A stretch of 55,814 bases of DNA from Actinomycetes bacterium (GCA_021801525.1 JAJYXW010000138.1:1-55814); one strand, 5' to 3'; positions 29,794 through 40,259 are shown, counted from the stretch's first letter. The notes: generated by a model from the sequence alone, not told the origin. Numbers and translations are program-made.

Positions 29794-30875
29794 GCGCGGG
29801 CTACCAGCACTCGCTCGCGCCCGGCAAGGTCTCTCAGCACCTCGACCTCGCCGAAGCCGGCCCCATGCGCCGCTTCGGCGGCGAACAGCGCCTGATGAGG
29901 GGCAATCTCGACCACCAGCGCCCCCCAGGGAGCGAGCCAGCGCCCGGCCTTCTCGACGATCGCCTCGATCATCTCGGTGCCGGCCTCGCCGGCGACCAGG
30001 GCCATGCGAGGCTCGTAATCGCGCACGGCGGGCTCGAGCTGCTCCCACTCTCCTTCCGAGACATAGGGTGGGTTCGACACCACCAGGGCCAGCCTGCCGG
30101 CGAGCTCCGCTGGAAGCGCCCCGAACCAGGAGCCTTCCGCCAGCTCGACCGGAGCAGAACCGGGGCAGGATGCCACGAGATCGCGGAAGTTCTCCCCGGC
30201 GAGTTCCAGCGTGTCCGCGGACGCGTCCGTCGCCCACACCCTGAGCTCGCGTTCCCCGGCTCGGCTCGGGCCTTCGGCGGCCAAGGCCATGGCGATGGCG
30301 CCAGACCCGGTGCCCATATCCACCACAACCATGGGCTCCCCCGGGCATGCTCTCCCCGCGCTGGCGGCCAGCTCCGCCAAGGCGTGCTCCACGACCTGCT
30401 CCGTCTCGGGACGCGGGATCAACACCCGCGCATCCAGCGCCACCTCCAGGCCTCGGAAGGACCAGCTTCCGAGCACGTACTGCAGCGGTTCGCCGGCAGC
30501 ACACCTTCTGGCGGCGCTCTCCACTCGGCGGGCAACCTCTACCTCTACTTGCTCCCCGAGCCGGCAACGCAGAGCCTGGAGGTTCGGGCGGTCGATACTC
30601 GGGCCGGCACGCGGGCCCGCATGCGGGCCGGCACTCGGGCCGGGGGCGGATCCATCCTGCCCGGAGCAACGGGCGAGCACGCCTGCAACGAGCCATAGCG
30701 CGGCCTGGCGCGAGCCGGTTGCTCTTTCTCCGAGCGCGAGCAGGTCCCCGAGCGTGCGAGCAGCAGTGAGGTCCGGCACTTCCGCAGCTCGCTCCTGCAC
30801 GCCTGATGCTCTCGCGCCTGGCGCTCTCGTGTCCGGTGCCCTCACGCCGGGTGCTCTCGTGCCTGCTGCCCTCAC
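29790..30875 (-). CDS. prmC: Peptide chain release factor N5-glutamine methyltransferase
   Basis: Methylates the Gln of the GGQ motif of release factors, including the PrfA encoded just upstream. The 361-residue protein has LQYVLGSWSFRGLEVALDAR, VLIPRPETEQVVEHAL, SAM-binding VVDMGTGSGAIAMAL (184-198) and the substrate-binding NPPY (268-271). The first 25 residues are five-residue repeats (RAAGT RAPGV RAPDT RAPGA RASGV) and residues 76-93 are a GPSAGPHAGPRAGPS insert, both absent from ordinary PrmC. GTG start at 30875 overlaps the prfA stop (GTGA). Confidence 0.94.
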   Translation of the reverse strand: MRAAGTRAPGVRAPDTRAPGARASGVQERAAEVPDLTAARTLGDLLALGERATGSRQAALWLVAGVLARCSGQDGSAPGPSAGPHAGPRAGPSIDRPNLQALRCRLGEQVEVEVARRVESAARRCAAGEPLQYVLGSWSFRGLEVALDARVLIPRPETEQVVEHALAELAASAGRACPGEPMVVVDMGTGSGAIAMALAAEGPSRAGERELRVWATDASADTLELAGENFRDLVASCPGSAPVELAEGSWFGALPAELAGRLALVVSNPPYVSEGEWEQLEPAVRDYEPRMALVAGEAGTEMIEAIVEKAGRWLAPWGALVVEIAPHQALFAAEAAHGAGFGEVEVLRDLAGRERVLVARA

Positions 30876-30912
30876 GCCGGGTGCTCTCGTGCCTGCTGCC
30901 CTCGCTCCTGGC
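30808..30912. repeat. 15-bp tandem repeat across the prfA/prmC junction
   Basis: Seven 15-base units; GCCCTCACGCCGGGT and GCTCTCGTGCCTGCT alternate in two exact 30-base copies. The array codes for the start of PrmC and the last residues of PrfA in different frames, with the overlapping stop/start inside it. Confidence 0.95.
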
Positions 30913-31981
30913 TTTGCTGGCCGGCAGCCAGCTGGCGGTTGCGCTCGTCGGCCAGGAGCGCGTCCACCACGTCGTCCAAGTCGCCTTCGAGAACGCGGTC
31001 CAGCTTGTGCAGGGTCAGCTTGACCCTGTGGTCCGTGACGCGGTTCTCCTTGAAGTTGTAGGTGCGGACCTTCTCGGAGCGTCCTCCGCCGCCCACCTGG
31101 CTCCTTCTCTGCTCCGACGCCTCGGCGGCCAGGCGGTCGCGCTCTGCCTGCAGCAGACGGGAGCGCAGCACCTGCAGCGCCCTTGCGCGGTTTTGTATCT
31201 GGCTCTTCTCGTCCTGCATCGACACGACGATCCCGGTGGGCAGGTGGGTCACGCGCACCGCCGAGTCGGTCGTGTTGACCGACTGCCCGCCCGGACCAGT
31301 CGAGCGGTACACGTCGATCCTCAGGTCCGCAGGGTCTATCCGCACTTCGACCTCGTCGGCAACCGGCATCACCGTCACCGTGGCAGACGAGGTGTGAACA
31401 CGCCCCTGGGACTCCGTGAGGGGCACGCGCTGCACGCGGTGCGGGCCCCCCTCGTTCTTCATCCGCTGCCAGGCCTCAGGCCCGCTCAGCGTGAAAACCG
31501 CCTCGTTCAGCCCGTCGCGGGCCGACGGGGTCGCCGATAGAACCTCGAGCTTCCAGCCGCGTCGCTCTGCGTACCTCTGGTACATGCCGAACAGATCCCG
31601 GGCGAAGAGGTTCGCCTCCTCTCCCCCCTCGGCGCCGCGTATCTCCACCATGACGTCGCGCCCGTCGTTGGGGTCGCGAGGCACGAGCAGCAGGCGCAAC
31701 TCCTCTGCCAGGCACTCGACCTCCGCCTCGGCCCGCTCGATCTCCCCCTTTGCCAGGTCGCGCTCGGCCGGAGCGGCCTGGGCATAGAGCTCCTTCGCTG
31801 CAACGAGGTCCGCGCGGGCCGATTCCAGGCGCTCTCCCGCGGCCACAAGGGTCTCGAGCTCCTTGTGGCGCCTGGAGAGGCGCGCCAGGCGAGCCGGATC
31901 GGCGGCTACCTCCCGGTCGCTCAGGCTCTCGCGGACCGATGCGAGCTCTATCCTCCAATCAGCCAGGCGGTCGGCTTGCAC
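30872..31981 (-). CDS. prfA: Peptide chain release factor 1
   Basis: Recognises UAA and UAG stop codons and triggers peptide release. The 369-residue protein has the GGQ motif (231-233 in RSTGPGGQSVNTTDSAVR) and the RF1 codon-recognition tripeptide PxT as Pro187-Leu-Thr189 (HRVQRVPLTESQGRVHTS), where Ala or Val is usual in the middle. GTG start at 31981. The C-terminal tail (QQSQERGQQAREHPA) is Gln-rich. Coupled to prmC. Confidence 0.95.
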   Translation of the reverse strand: MQADRLADWRIELASVRESLSDREVAADPARLARLSRRHKELETLVAAGERLESARADLVAAKELYAQAAPAERDLAKGEIERAEAEVECLAEELRLLLVPRDPNDGRDVMVEIRGAEGGEEANLFARDLFGMYQRYAERRGWKLEVLSATPSARDGLNEAVFTLSGPEAWQRMKNEGGPHRVQRVPLTESQGRVHTSSATVTVMPVADEVEVRIDPADLRIDVYRSTGPGGQSVNTTDSAVRVTHLPTGIVVSMQDEKSQIQNRARALQVLRSRLLQAERDRLAAEASEQRRSQVGGGGRSEKVRTYNFKENRVTDHRVKLTLHKLDRVLEGDLDDVVDALLADERNRQLAAGQQSQERGQQAREHPA

Positions 31982-32026
31982 ATCGTCCAGGGTAGCCAGG
32001 CGGGGAGCCCGTACTGGACGTGGCTG

Positions 32027-32251
32027 TCAGACCTTCTTCTTCGAGCGGGCGCCCAGGCGGCCGTACCGGCGCTCGAAGCGCTCCACCCTGCCCCCGGAGT
32101 CGACGAGCTTCTGCTTGCCGGTGAAGAAGGGGTGGCACTCGTTGCAAAGCTCCACACGCAGCTCGGCTTTCGTCGAACGCGTCGCAAAACTGTTGCCGCA
32201 CGAGCAATGCACTACCGACTCCACGTACTCGGGGTGGATTCCTGGCTTCAT
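32027..32251 (-). CDS. rpmE: 50S ribosomal protein L31, zinc type
   Basis: A 74-residue ribosomal protein. [11 protein letters not shown] at the start, then CSCGNSF and [20 protein letters not shown] give the four cysteines of the zinc-binding C+ form. Located between rho and prfA as in many bacteria. ATG at 32251. Confidence 0.97.
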   Translation of the reverse strand: MKPGIHPEYVESVVHCSCGNSFATRSTKAELRVELCNECHPFFTGKQKLVDSGGRVERFERRYGRLGARSKKKV

Positions 32252-32312
32252 AGCGGCTTCGACTCTACCATACGCCCGGCAGCCAGGGAGCCCGCGAGGA
32301 CCCGAGCACGCC

Positions 32313-34292
32313 TCAGACCGTAGGGGCCGAACCCTTGGCGATGTCGGCCAGGAACTCGTCGTTGCTCTTCGTCTGGCGGATCTTGTCCATGAGCAGCTCG
32401 AGGCCCGGAGCGGCGTTGCCGTCTGCGGCCAAGGCGTTCAGCACCCGCCTGAGCTTCCACACCTGCTGGAGCTGGTTGCGCTCGAAGAGCAGCTCCTCGT
32501 GGCGCGTGGAGCTCGCATTGACATCGATGGACGGGTAGAGCCTCCGCTCGGCGAGGCGCCTGTCGAGGCGCAGCTCCATGTTCCCAGTGCCCTTGAACTC
32601 CTCGAAGATGACCTCGTCCATCTTGGACCCGGTCTCCACGAGGGCGGTGGCAAGGATGGTTAGCGACCCGCCCTCCTCGATGTTGCGCGCCGCACCGAAG
32701 AACTTCTTCGGTGGGTAGAGGGCACCCGAGTCGACACCCCCCGACATGATCCGGCCACTGGCCGGTTGGGCGAGGTTGTAGGCCCTCGCCAGGCGCGTAA
32801 TGCCGTCGAGGATGATCACGACGTCGCTACCGAGCTCCACGAGCCGCTTGGCCCGCTCGATCGCGAGCTCGGTCACCTGAGTGTGCTCGTCCGCGGGCCG
32901 ATCGAAGGTGGAGGCGACCACCTCCCCCTTCACCGAGCGCCTCATGTCGGTTACCTCTTCGGGACGCTCGTCCACCAGGAGGACCATCAAGTGGACCTCC
33001 TGGTTGTTCGCCTCGATGGAATGCGCGATCTGCTTCATCACCGTGGTCTTGCCTGCCTTGGGCGGCGACACTATGAGACCACGCTGCCCCTTTCCTATGG
33101 GTGAGAGCAGGTCGATTATCCTCGCCGTCACGTTGTCGGCAGATCCCGGAGTCTCGAGGCGAAGCCTCTCGTCGGGGAAAAGGGGGGTCAGATCCTCGAA
33201 GCGGGGCCTGTTGCGGGCCTCCTCCGGCGACAAGCCGCTGACCTTGTCTATGCGGACCAGGGCGGGGAACTTCTCGTTGCTGGCTGCAGGCCGGCATGCG
33301 CCCTCGACGTAGTCTCCCTTGCGCAGAGCGAAGCGCCTGACCTGGCTCACAGAGACGTAGACGTCACGCGGGCCTGGCAGGTACCCATCGGCCCGGAGGA
33401 AACCGAACCCCTCGTCGCGCTGGTCGAGGACTCCACTCACCTCCACCATCTCGCCCTGGTAGTTCGCCTCCTGGCTCCCCGCTTGCAAGTCCCGCTCAGG
33501 GGAGCGGTCCCTGTCCCTGCCCCGCCTCCGCCGGTTGCGCTTGTTCCCCTGATCGCCGACGCTCCCCTGGCGAGCGCCACCGTGCTGGCCAGCATGACCG
33601 CCCTGGGAGGACTGGCCACCCTGGCCACCCTGGGATGACTGGGACGGCTGGGATGACTGGGATGACTGGGACGGCTGGGACGGCTGGGATGACTGGGACG
33701 GCTGGGATGGCTGGCTGCCATCGGATGACTGGGGTGGCTGGTCGGGCTGGTCGGGCTGGTCGAAGCCTCCGGCCGCTGTGGTCGTGACCGGAGCGGGTGC
33801 CACATCCTGCACGGGCGGGAGCTCCGCAGCAGACGCAGCATCGCTCGATACCTGGGCGGTGGTCACCGCTCTGTCCGGCGCCCCGTCGGCGCCAGCTCCG
33901 TCGGCGCCGACTCCGTCAGCGCCAGTTCCGTCGGCGCCAGCAGGGCTGCGCATACCCGGTGAAGTCGCTCCGTCCACGCCAGCTCCGTCCACGCCAGCCG
34001 TGATGCCGCCAGGACTGTCGGCGCCAACTCCGTCAGCGCCAGCTCCTGCCCCATTGCTCGAAGCTGCGCGCGAGGTCCGCTTGGGCGCAGCACCGGCAGC
34101 ACCTGTGGTCGCCTCTGCCCCTGCACCTCCGTTGGAGCCGTCCGGGCGCGCAGCAGCGAGGATCTGGTCGATGATGTCGGCCTTCTTGGTCCGCGAGCTC
34201 GTGTCGACCGATAGGGCCTTCGCTATGGCACGGAGCTCCTCGCGCTCCTTGCGCTCCAGAACGTTTCGATCGAGCTGCTGCTCTAGCGCCAT
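32313..34292 (-). CDS. rho: Transcription termination factor Rho with a long low-complexity insert
   Basis: Hexameric RNA helicase ending transcripts. The 659-residue protein has an N-terminal Rho_N helix bundle (1-50, [16 protein letters not shown]), a disordered insert (51-280) containing GADG-type repeats (about 85-140), QPSQSS-type repeats (about 178-235) and a basic [13 protein letters not shown] stretch, then the cold-shock RNA-binding domain ([20 protein letters not shown]), and the ATPase core with Walker [13 protein letters not shown] (409-420). Large inserts in this place are known in Micrococcus and other actinobacterial Rho. ATG at 34292 follows a GAGG. Confidence 0.95.
   Translation of the reverse strand: MALEQQLDRNVLERKEREELRAIAKALSVDTSSRTKKADIIDQILAAARPDGSNGGAGAEATTGAAGAAPKRTSRAASSNGAGAGADGVGADSPGGITAGVDGAGVDGATSPGMRSPAGADGTGADGVGADGAGADGAPDRAVTTAQVSSDAASAAELPPVQDVAPAPVTTTAAGGFDQPDQPDQPPQSSDGSQPSQPSQSSQPSQPSQSSQSSQPSQSSQGGQGGQSSQGGHAGQHGGARQGSVGDQGNKRNRRRRGRDRDRSPERDLQAGSQEANYQGEMVEVSGVLDQRDEGFGFLRADGYLPGPRDVYVSVSQVRRFALRKGDYVEGACRPAASNEKFPALVRIDKVSGLSPEEARNRPRFEDLTPLFPDERLRLETPGSADNVTARIIDLLSPIGKGQRGLIVSPPKAGKTTVMKQIAHSIEANNQEVHLMVLLVDERPEEVTDMRRSVKGEVVASTFDRPADEHTQVTELAIERAKRLVELGSDVVIILDGITRLARAYNLAQPASGRIMSGGVDSGALYPPKKFFGAARNIEEGGSLTILATALVETGSKMDEVIFEEFKGTGNMELRLDRRLAERRLYPSIDVNASSTRHEELLFERNQLQQVWKLRRVLNALAADGNAAPGLELLMDKIRQTKSNDEFLADIAKGSAPTV
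33588..33761. repeat. 9-bp-based coding repeats in the rho insert
   Basis: Runs of a nine-base unit like GGGATGACT / GGGACGGCT encode QPS and QSS triplets on the minus strand. A second, looser array of GTCGGCGCCAGCTCC-type units at about 33873-34040 codes for the GADG repeats. Confidence 0.85.
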
Positions 34293-34527
34293 CAGCTACC
34301 TCACTTGGTAGTTGCCTCGGCGTCGGGTGTCACACCCGCAAACCGGAGGGCATTGGGACAAAGAACGAGCGGGTTCGGCACGTGGACGCACCGACCCCCC
34401 GACCGCCTCTGCCAAGGCTTGGTGCCAGGATGCCGCCGCGACACGTCGCGCAGCGCTTGGAAGGCGGTGTCTCTATGTTAGCCGACTTCGGCGGCACGCG
34501 CCATCGCCAGACGGCGCAGCCTCCCGG
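34293..34527 (-). promoter_or_regulatory. Non-coding spacer between thrC and rho (rho leader)
   Basis: A 235-base gap with no plausible gene. It holds small palindromes: CCAAGGCTTGG (34412-34422), CGCGACACGTCGCG (34437-34450) and GCCGACTTCGGC (34481-34492). Next to the last, on the minus strand, TAACAT could be a -10 box. Just before rho, CTACC/GGTAG could form a small hairpin around the GAGG ribosome-binding site. All weak. Confidence 0.3.
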
Positions 34528-35568
34528 TCAGAGACCAAGCGCGTCGAGCACGGCCGACTCGTCCGCCTCCACAGGCTCGGGAACGCTCACCTGGCTGATG
34601 GCGAGGTCCGGATCCTTGAGACCGTGCCCGGTGAGCACACAGACCACCCGCGACCCCTGGGGGACGCCTGATGCGAGGAGGCCGGCAACAGAAGCTGCCG
34701 AGGCAGCTTCGCAGAAGACCGACTCCTCGGTGGCAAGGAACCGGTAAGCAGCGAGTATCTGCTCGTCGCTGACCGCTCTGATCGCCCCTCCGGACTCGCT
34801 TGCCGCAGCCGTGGCCGAGTACCACGAAGCAGGGTTGCCGATCCGTATCGCAGTGGCGATCGTCTCGGGCTGCTCCACCGGGTGGCCCAGCACTATGGGC
34901 GCTGCCCCCGCCGCCTGGAACCCGAGCATCCGCGGCAAGCCGGTGGAGCGTCCGGCCTCGCGGTACTGGCAATATCCACGCCAATAAGCCGTGATGTTGC
35001 CGGCGTTTCCGACCGGAATGCAGTGGAAGTCCGGGGCGTCGCCGAGCACGTCCACTATCTCGAACGCTGCGGTCTTCTGCCCCTCGATCCGATACGGGTT
35101 AACCGAGTTCACGACCGTGACCGGAGCTCGCTCGGCCATTCGGCGGACGATCGCCAGAGCTTCGTCGAAGTTGCCCCTGACCTGAACGACCTTCGCTCCG
35201 TGGACCAGCGCCTGGGCCAGCTTCCCTAGGGCAATATGCCCCTCGGGGATGAGGACTGCGCTCGTCAGCCCGGCGCGCGAGGCATAAGCAGCCGCCGAGG
35301 CCGAGGTATTGCCTGTCGACGCGCAGACGACGGCCTTGGCGCCCTCTTCGGCGGCCTTCGAGATCGCCACCGTCATGCCCCTGTCCTTGAACGACCCGGT
35401 CGGGTTCAGGCCCTCGATCTTCAGCCACACCTGTGCCCCTACACGCTCGGAGAGCCTGGGGGCTCGCAGCAGCGGCGTGCCCCCCTCGAGCAGGGTGACC
35501 ACGGGAGTGGAGGGCCCCACGGGGAGATGCTCGCGGTAAGCCTCGATAACTCCGGGCCAGGTATCCAT
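34528..35568 (-). CDS. thrC: Threonine synthase
   Basis: PLP enzyme converting O-phosphohomoserine to threonine. The 346-residue protein has [14 protein letters not shown], the PLP lysine Lys61 in [31 protein letters not shown], and the phosphate-binding [15 protein letters not shown]. The ATG at 35568 shares one base with the hom stop (TGATG). The homoserine kinase gene thrB, usually next, is absent; rho follows. Confidence 0.95.
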   Translation of the reverse strand: MDTWPGVIEAYREHLPVGPSTPVVTLLEGGTPLLRAPRLSERVGAQVWLKIEGLNPTGSFKDRGMTVAISKAAEEGAKAVVCASTGNTSASAAAYASRAGLTSAVLIPEGHIALGKLAQALVHGAKVVQVRGNFDEALAIVRRMAERAPVTVVNSVNPYRIEGQKTAAFEIVDVLGDAPDFHCIPVGNAGNITAYWRGYCQYREAGRSTGLPRMLGFQAAGAAPIVLGHPVEQPETIATAIRIGNPASWYSATAAASESGGAIRAVSDEQILAAYRFLATEESVFCEAASAASVAGLLASGVPQGSRVVCVLTGHGLKDPDLAISQVSVPEPVEADESAVLDALGL

Positions 35569-37040
35569 CAGCTCGCCCCGAGACCGGCCGCTTCAGCGTT
35601 GCCGACCACGCGCATGACCCCGCCTATCCGCTCGACTGCCGCCACCTCGGAAAGACCCTGCAGCGTCGACTCGAGGTCACCCTGCCGGGCAACGTGGGTG
35701 AGGAACACGAGCCGGGCCTCCTCTGCCAGGCCAACCTGCTCCATCGAGCGGATCGACACCGTGTTGTCGCCGAACACCTTGGCCACCGCGGCAAGCACCC
35801 CGGGACGGTCCACCACGTCGATGCTCACGTACCAGGCTGAACGCAGGTCATCCGCCGGGTGAATGCGGGCAGGCGCCTTCCTCCTCACCGGGCTGCACAC
35901 GCCCGAGCGAAAGTTGTGGGCGGCGTCGATCAGGTCACCGAGCACGGCGGATGCCGTCGGCACGCCCCCGGCGCCCCTGCCGTAGAACATGAGCTCGTCG
36001 CAGGTCTCCCCTTCGACGAACACCGCGTTGAACGATCCCCTCACAGCCGCAAGGGGGTGAGAGAGCGGGACCATCGCCGGGTGGACGCGTACCGACACCT
36101 CGGGCGATCCGCCGTCCGGCACCGAGCTAGCCAGACCCCTGCCCGGGTCCGTGGCAGCCCGGTCTGCGCTCAGGTCCGTGGCAGCCCGGTCTGCGCTCAG
36201 GTCCGTACGCTCGGCAACTGCGAGCAGCTTCACCACATAACCGAGCCGCTCGGCGAAGGCGATGTCGAGGGGGCGGATCCCCACAATGCCCTCCCTTCGC
36301 ACGTCGCCGGCCGCGACATCGCAGTGAAAGGCTATTCCCGCGAGGATCGCAGCCTTGGAAGCAGCGTCGTACCCCTCCACGTCCGCCGACGGATCACTCT
36401 CGGCCAAGCCGAGCTCTTGAGCGCGAGCCAGGGCCTCGTCGTAGGAGATGCCCTCGTCGGACATGGTGGTGAGGACGAAGTTGGTAGTGCCGTTCACGAT
36501 CCCGGTCACCCTCGTGACCCGCTCGCCGGCCAGGGACTCCCGGAGTGGCCGGACAAGGGGTATGGCGCCGGCTACCGCCGCCTCGTAGAGGAGGTCCACG
36601 TTCGCTGCTGCTGCCGCCGCCTCCAGCTCGGAGCCGTGGAGGGCAATGAGGGTCTTGTTGGCAGTGACCACCGGCTTGCTCGCCTCCAGGGCCGCCTCGA
36701 CCAAGGACATGGCAGGGTCGACTCCACCTATGAGCTCCACGACCACGTCAACCGAGGCATCGGCAACCAGGCTCTTCGCGTCCGACGTGAGCAGGCTGCG
36801 CGGAACCCCGGGGCGATCCTTCGAGGGGTCGGCCACGGCGACACCTGCAACCTCTAGCCGCATGCCGCAGCGCCCGGCGATCCCCTCTGCGTCCTCGATC
36901 AAGTTCCTGACGAGCGCGGATCCCACGTTGCCGCATCCGAGAACACCGACCCCGATCCGAGGCAGCACAGCTACATCACCCCGCCGCCCGGCAGGGGAAA
37001 GGCCCGCCGGGTTGCCGAGGTCTCGGGTCCTGTCGCTCAT
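35568..37040 (-). CDS. hom: Homoserine dehydrogenase with C-terminal ACT domain
   Basis: Reduces aspartate semialdehyde to homoserine. The 490-residue protein has the NAD(P) loop [17 protein letters not shown] (31-47), catalytic-domain [36 protein letters not shown], and a C-terminal ACT domain ([20 protein letters not shown]) for threonine feedback. A nine-residue TDLSADRAA is duplicated in the middle. ATG at 37040. Operon with thrC. Confidence 0.95.
   Translation of the reverse strand: MSDRTRDLGNPAGLSPAGRRGDVAVLPRIGVGVLGCGNVGSALVRNLIEDAEGIAGRCGMRLEVAGVAVADPSKDRPGVPRSLLTSDAKSLVADASVDVVVELIGGVDPAMSLVEAALEASKPVVTANKTLIALHGSELEAAAAAANVDLLYEAAVAGAIPLVRPLRESLAGERVTRVTGIVNGTTNFVLTTMSDEGISYDEALARAQELGLAESDPSADVEGYDAASKAAILAGIAFHCDVAAGDVRREGIVGIRPLDIAFAERLGYVVKLLAVAERTDLSADRAATDLSADRAATDPGRGLASSVPDGGSPEVSVRVHPAMVPLSHPLAAVRGSFNAVFVEGETCDELMFYGRGAGGVPTASAVLGDLIDAAHNFRSGVCSPVRRKAPARIHPADDLRSAWYVSIDVVDRPGVLAAVAKVFGDNTVSIRSMEQVGLAEEARLVFLTHVARQGDLESTLQGLSEVAAVERIGGVMRVVGNAEAAGLGAS
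36146..36199. repeat. 27-bp perfect direct repeat inside hom
   Basis: Two exact 27-base copies starting GGTCCGTGGCAGCCCGG, plus the first seven bases of a third. They encode the doubled TDLSADRAA of homoserine dehydrogenase, in a surface-like loop. Confidence 0.95.
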
Positions 37041-37068
37041 CGGACCACGCTACCAAGCTGGTCCGTGC

Positions 37069-38454
37069 TCACACATCGAGGCGCACCATGTCCTCCTCCA
37101 CCTCGCGGCGCACGACCACGCGCGCCGTCGACCCCGACACGAACACCACTTCCGGCCGGGGAACTTTGTTGTAGTTGGAGGCCATGGAGTACCCGTACGC
37201 TCCGGTGACCGGCGTGGCAAGCACGTCGCCGACCTCCAGGGAGAGCGGTACCCGCGCGTCGGCCACCACCACGTCGCCCGACTCGCAGTGCTTGCCGACG
37301 ACGCGCACTGCTCGCGGCCTCGGTGCCGCCGCGCATCGCGGGAGGAACGCCTCGTAACCGCTCCCGTAGAGCACCGGCCTCGGGTTGTCGCTCATCCCGC
37401 CGTCCACGGCCACATAGGTGCGAATGCCTGGGAGCTCTTTCACGGTTCCCACGGTGTACAAGGTCATACCGGCAGTGGCAGCGATAGCCCTGCCAGGCTC
37501 CGCTGTCACCTGCACCTCCTCTGGGATGCCTGCCCTACGGCAGGCGCCGCGAACAGCCATGGCCCATTCGGCGATGCTCGGGGCGTGCTCGGCCCCTACG
37601 TAGGCGACGCCGAGACCACCCCCTATGGAGAGCTCCTGCAGGCCGAGAGGGCTGAAGAAACCGGCAAGAGCCTCCACCTCCTCCGCAAAGGACTCGACGC
37701 GGAAGACCTGGCTGCCTATGTGGGCGTGGACACCTACAACCTCGACTCCGCGCATCCGGCAGAGCCGCTCGATCGCGCGTCCAGCCTCTCCCGAAGCGAG
37801 GCCGAACCCGAACTTCGAGTCCTCCTGCCCGGTGCGGACGAACTCGTGGGTGTGAGCCTCGACGCCCGGGGTCACGCGCACCAACACCCGTGCCGTGCGA
37901 CCTCCGTTGCGGCCGCCGTGGCGCGCGCCGCCGGCCTCGCCCAGCGCACGCTCCAGCCGGTGCAGCTCGTCATGCGAGTCCACGACGATCTTCCCGACGC
38001 CGGCTGCGAGGGCCCTCTCGATCTCCGCGTCCGACTTGTTGTTGCCGTGAAGCACCAACCTGCCGGCGGGCACCCCGGCGGAGAGCGCGACATGGAGCTC
38101 GCCCGCCGTCGACACGTCGAGCCACAATCCCTCCTCCCAAGCAAGACGCGCCATCGCCTTGCACAAGAAGGCCTTGGTCGCGTATGCCGTGCCCTCGCCG
38201 AAGGCCTCCTTCGCCTCCGCGCAGCGCGATCGCAGGTGATCCTCGTCGTACACGAACAGCGGCGTGCCGTGCTCCTCGGCCAAGGTAACCAGGTCTACCC
38301 CGCCGACCGACAGGGACTGGTCGGCTCCGACGGAAGCCGTTGCGGGGAGCAGGTGCGAAGCCACGGGTCCCTCGTCGGGTGCAGCAGCGCCCTGGCCCGA
38401 GCCGTGGCCTGCCCGCTCCATGCCAGGCTCGACGGCCGCTTCGCGAGCCCCCAC
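37069..38454 (-). CDS. lysA: Diaminopimelate decarboxylase
   Basis: Last step of lysine biosynthesis. The 461-residue protein has PLFVYDEDHLRSRC, the PLP lysine Lys94 in AYATKAFLCKAMA, HGNNKSDAEIERAL, VGVHAHIGSQV, IGGGLGVAYVG and the CESGD motif of the other dimer subunit. The start GTG at 38454 was chosen because GAGGAG in the argS 3' end sits ten bases upstream and the gap to the argS stop is four bases; the frame is open to 38502, inside argS. Confidence 0.94.
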   Translation of the reverse strand: MGAREAAVEPGMERAGHGSGQGAAAPDEGPVASHLLPATASVGADQSLSVGGVDLVTLAEEHGTPLFVYDEDHLRSRCAEAKEAFGEGTAYATKAFLCKAMARLAWEEGLWLDVSTAGELHVALSAGVPAGRLVLHGNNKSDAEIERALAAGVGKIVVDSHDELHRLERALGEAGGARHGGRNGGRTARVLVRVTPGVEAHTHEFVRTGQEDSKFGFGLASGEAGRAIERLCRMRGVEVVGVHAHIGSQVFRVESFAEEVEALAGFFSPLGLQELSIGGGLGVAYVGAEHAPSIAEWAMAVRGACRRAGIPEEVQVTAEPGRAIAATAGMTLYTVGTVKELPGIRTYVAVDGGMSDNPRPVLYGSGYEAFLPRCAAAPRPRAVRVVGKHCESGDVVVADARVPLSLEVGDVLATPVTGAYGYSMASNYNKVPRPEVVFVSGSTARVVVRREVEEDMVRLDV

Positions 38455-38458
38455 CTCG

Positions 38459-40081
38459 TCACATCTCCTCGGGCGCGGACACTCCGAGGAGGTCGAGCCC
38501 AATGACCAGCGCCACCCTGGCAGCCTCCACGAGCCAAAGGCGCGCTTGGGCGAGGCCCTGCGGCGTCGAGGGCGCCAGCACCGGGCAGTCGTGGTAGAAG
38601 CCGTGGAACGCCCCGGCCAGCGAGCGCACCCAGGCGGTCACCTTGTGGGGCGCACGGTCACGTGCTGCCTCGGCGAGCACGTCGGGGAGCTCCTCGACAC
38701 GCCGCAGGAGCTCGAGCTCGCGTTCGTGGGCGAGCACAGAGAGGTCCACGTCATCGAGCGGAGCTCTCTCGATTGCGCGCTCGATCCTCACGCGCTCGAT
38801 GGAAGCCATGCGGGTGTGCGCGTACTGCACGTAATAGACCGGGTTCTCCATCGACTGGCCCCGCACCACGTCGAGGTCGAGGGTCGCCGCCTGGTCGAGC
38901 GAGCTGACGAGCGATAGCAGCCTCGTCGCGTCGGGGCCGATGTCGGCGATGAGGTCGTCGAGGGCGACGAAGTTGCCGGCGCGCTTCGACATGGCACCGC
39001 TCTTGCCGCCATCGACCAGCGCGACCATCTGCCCGAGCTTGACCTCCAGGCGACTGGGGTCGACTCCCAGGGCGGCCACGCCGGCCTTCAGGCTCGCCAC
39101 CTGGCCGTGATGGTCAGCCCCGAAAACGTCGATTACCCGGTCGAAGCCGCGAACGATGAACTTGTCCCGGTGGTACGCGAGGTCGCCTCCCAGGTAGGTA
39201 ACGTCACCGTTCGCCTTCACGAGCACCCGGTCGCGGCTGTCGCCGAGGCGGGTGGAGAGCAGCCAGAGCGCGCCGTCGCGCTCCTCGACCAAGCCACGCG
39301 ACCTGAGCAGGCCGATGGTCTCCTCAACTGCGCCGCTCTCCTCTACTGACGCCTGGCTGTACCACTCGTCGTAGACGATGCCGATCGAGGCGAGGGTGCT
39401 TCGTATGGAGCCGAGTATGCGCTCCGCAGCGAAGCGTCCGGCCTCCATCACGTCGTCGGGGCCTTTGTAGCTCTTGGCCAGCTCTTTGACGTACGAGCCC
39501 TGGTAACCGTCCTCGGGCACCTCCTCCCCGCGCCGGCGGGCAAGCAGGCTGCTGCCGAGACGGCGGACCTGGCCCCCGGTGTCGTTTACGTAGTACTCGC
39601 GCTCAACCGACCAGCCGCAGCGGGCGAGCACGCGGGCGAGCGCATCCCCGTAGGAGCCCCACCAGCCGTTGCCGACGTGCAGGGGACCCGTAGGGTTGGC
39701 CGAGACGAACTCGACCTGCACCCGCTCGCCACCGCCGATGCCCGGTCTGGCGTAGTGATCTGTCCCACCGGACACCGCCTCACGCAGGGATTCGTGGAGC
39801 CACTTGGGATACAGGTGGAAATTGAGGAACCCCGGACCCGCCACCTCGACACGCTCCAGGTGCGGAGGAGGATCGCTCGCCAAGTGGGCGGCGATCCGCT
39901 CTGCAAGCGCACGGGGGGGCTCTCCCACTTCCTTCGCGTACACGAGCGCCACGTTGGTCGACCAGTCGCCGTGCTCGGGGCGGCTGGGCCTCTCGAAGCC
40001 GATTCCGGCCGGGCGCGCTTCTATGCCGCACGCGCGAAGGGCACGCTCGACAGCGTCTTGGAGGGCGGGGCGCATGGGCAT
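38459..40081 (-). CDS. argS: Arginyl-tRNA synthetase
   Basis: Class I aminoacyl-tRNA synthetase, 540 residues. It has the N-terminal ERPSRPEHGDWSTNVAL, HIGH-like SANPTGPLHVGNGWWGSYGD, KMSKS-like GAMSKRAGNFVALDDLI and the C-terminal anticodon-binding helices. The ATG at 40081 (or 40075) fits the family N-terminus; the open frame to 40294 runs through the tRNA gene on the other strand and is not coding. It heads the argS-lysA-hom-thrC operon and lies next to a tRNA-Arg. Confidence 0.95.
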   Translation of the reverse strand: MPMRPALQDAVERALRACGIEARPAGIGFERPSRPEHGDWSTNVALVYAKEVGEPPRALAERIAAHLASDPPPHLERVEVAGPGFLNFHLYPKWLHESLREAVSGGTDHYARPGIGGGERVQVEFVSANPTGPLHVGNGWWGSYGDALARVLARCGWSVEREYYVNDTGGQVRRLGSSLLARRRGEEVPEDGYQGSYVKELAKSYKGPDDVMEAGRFAAERILGSIRSTLASIGIVYDEWYSQASVEESGAVEETIGLLRSRGLVEERDGALWLLSTRLGDSRDRVLVKANGDVTYLGGDLAYHRDKFIVRGFDRVIDVFGADHHGQVASLKAGVAALGVDPSRLEVKLGQMVALVDGGKSGAMSKRAGNFVALDDLIADIGPDATRLLSLVSSLDQAATLDLDVVRGQSMENPVYYVQYAHTRMASIERVRIERAIERAPLDDVDLSVLAHERELELLRRVEELPDVLAEAARDRAPHKVTAWVRSLAGAFHGFYHDCPVLAPSTPQGLAQARLWLVEAARVALVIGLDLLGVSAPEEM

Positions 40082-40114
40082 GGTGACGTCGAGGATAGTG
40101 TGGTGAGGGCAAGT

Positions 40115-40186
40115 GCCCTCGTAGCTCAGTGGATAGAGCGCCGGCCTCCGGAGCCGGGCGCGTGGGTTCGAATCCCGCCGAGGGCG
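40115..40186 (+). tRNA. tRNA-Arg (anticodon CCG)
   Basis: A full cloverleaf: acceptor GCCCTCG (40115-40121) pairs with CGAGGGC (40179-40185); D-arm TAGCTCAGTGGATAGAGC; anticodon stem CCGGC/GCCGG with loop CTCCGGA giving anticodon CCG (codon CGG); T-arm GTGGG TTCGAAT CCCGC. CCA is not encoded. It is divergent from argS and borders the accessory region to the right. Confidence 0.95.
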
Positions 40187-40259
40187 CCGAGCCGATCGCG
40201 CCAGGGCGCGAACCTTCGGGTCCGCCCCGCCTGGCACGCGGAACCACGGTACGGCGCGG

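Noticed and set aside
29794..30696. N-terminal extension of the Sua5 frame to 496 residues
   Set aside because: Runs out of frame over prmC and is Arg/Gly/Ser-rich shadow; GTG at 29793 with a GTGA overlap explains the start.
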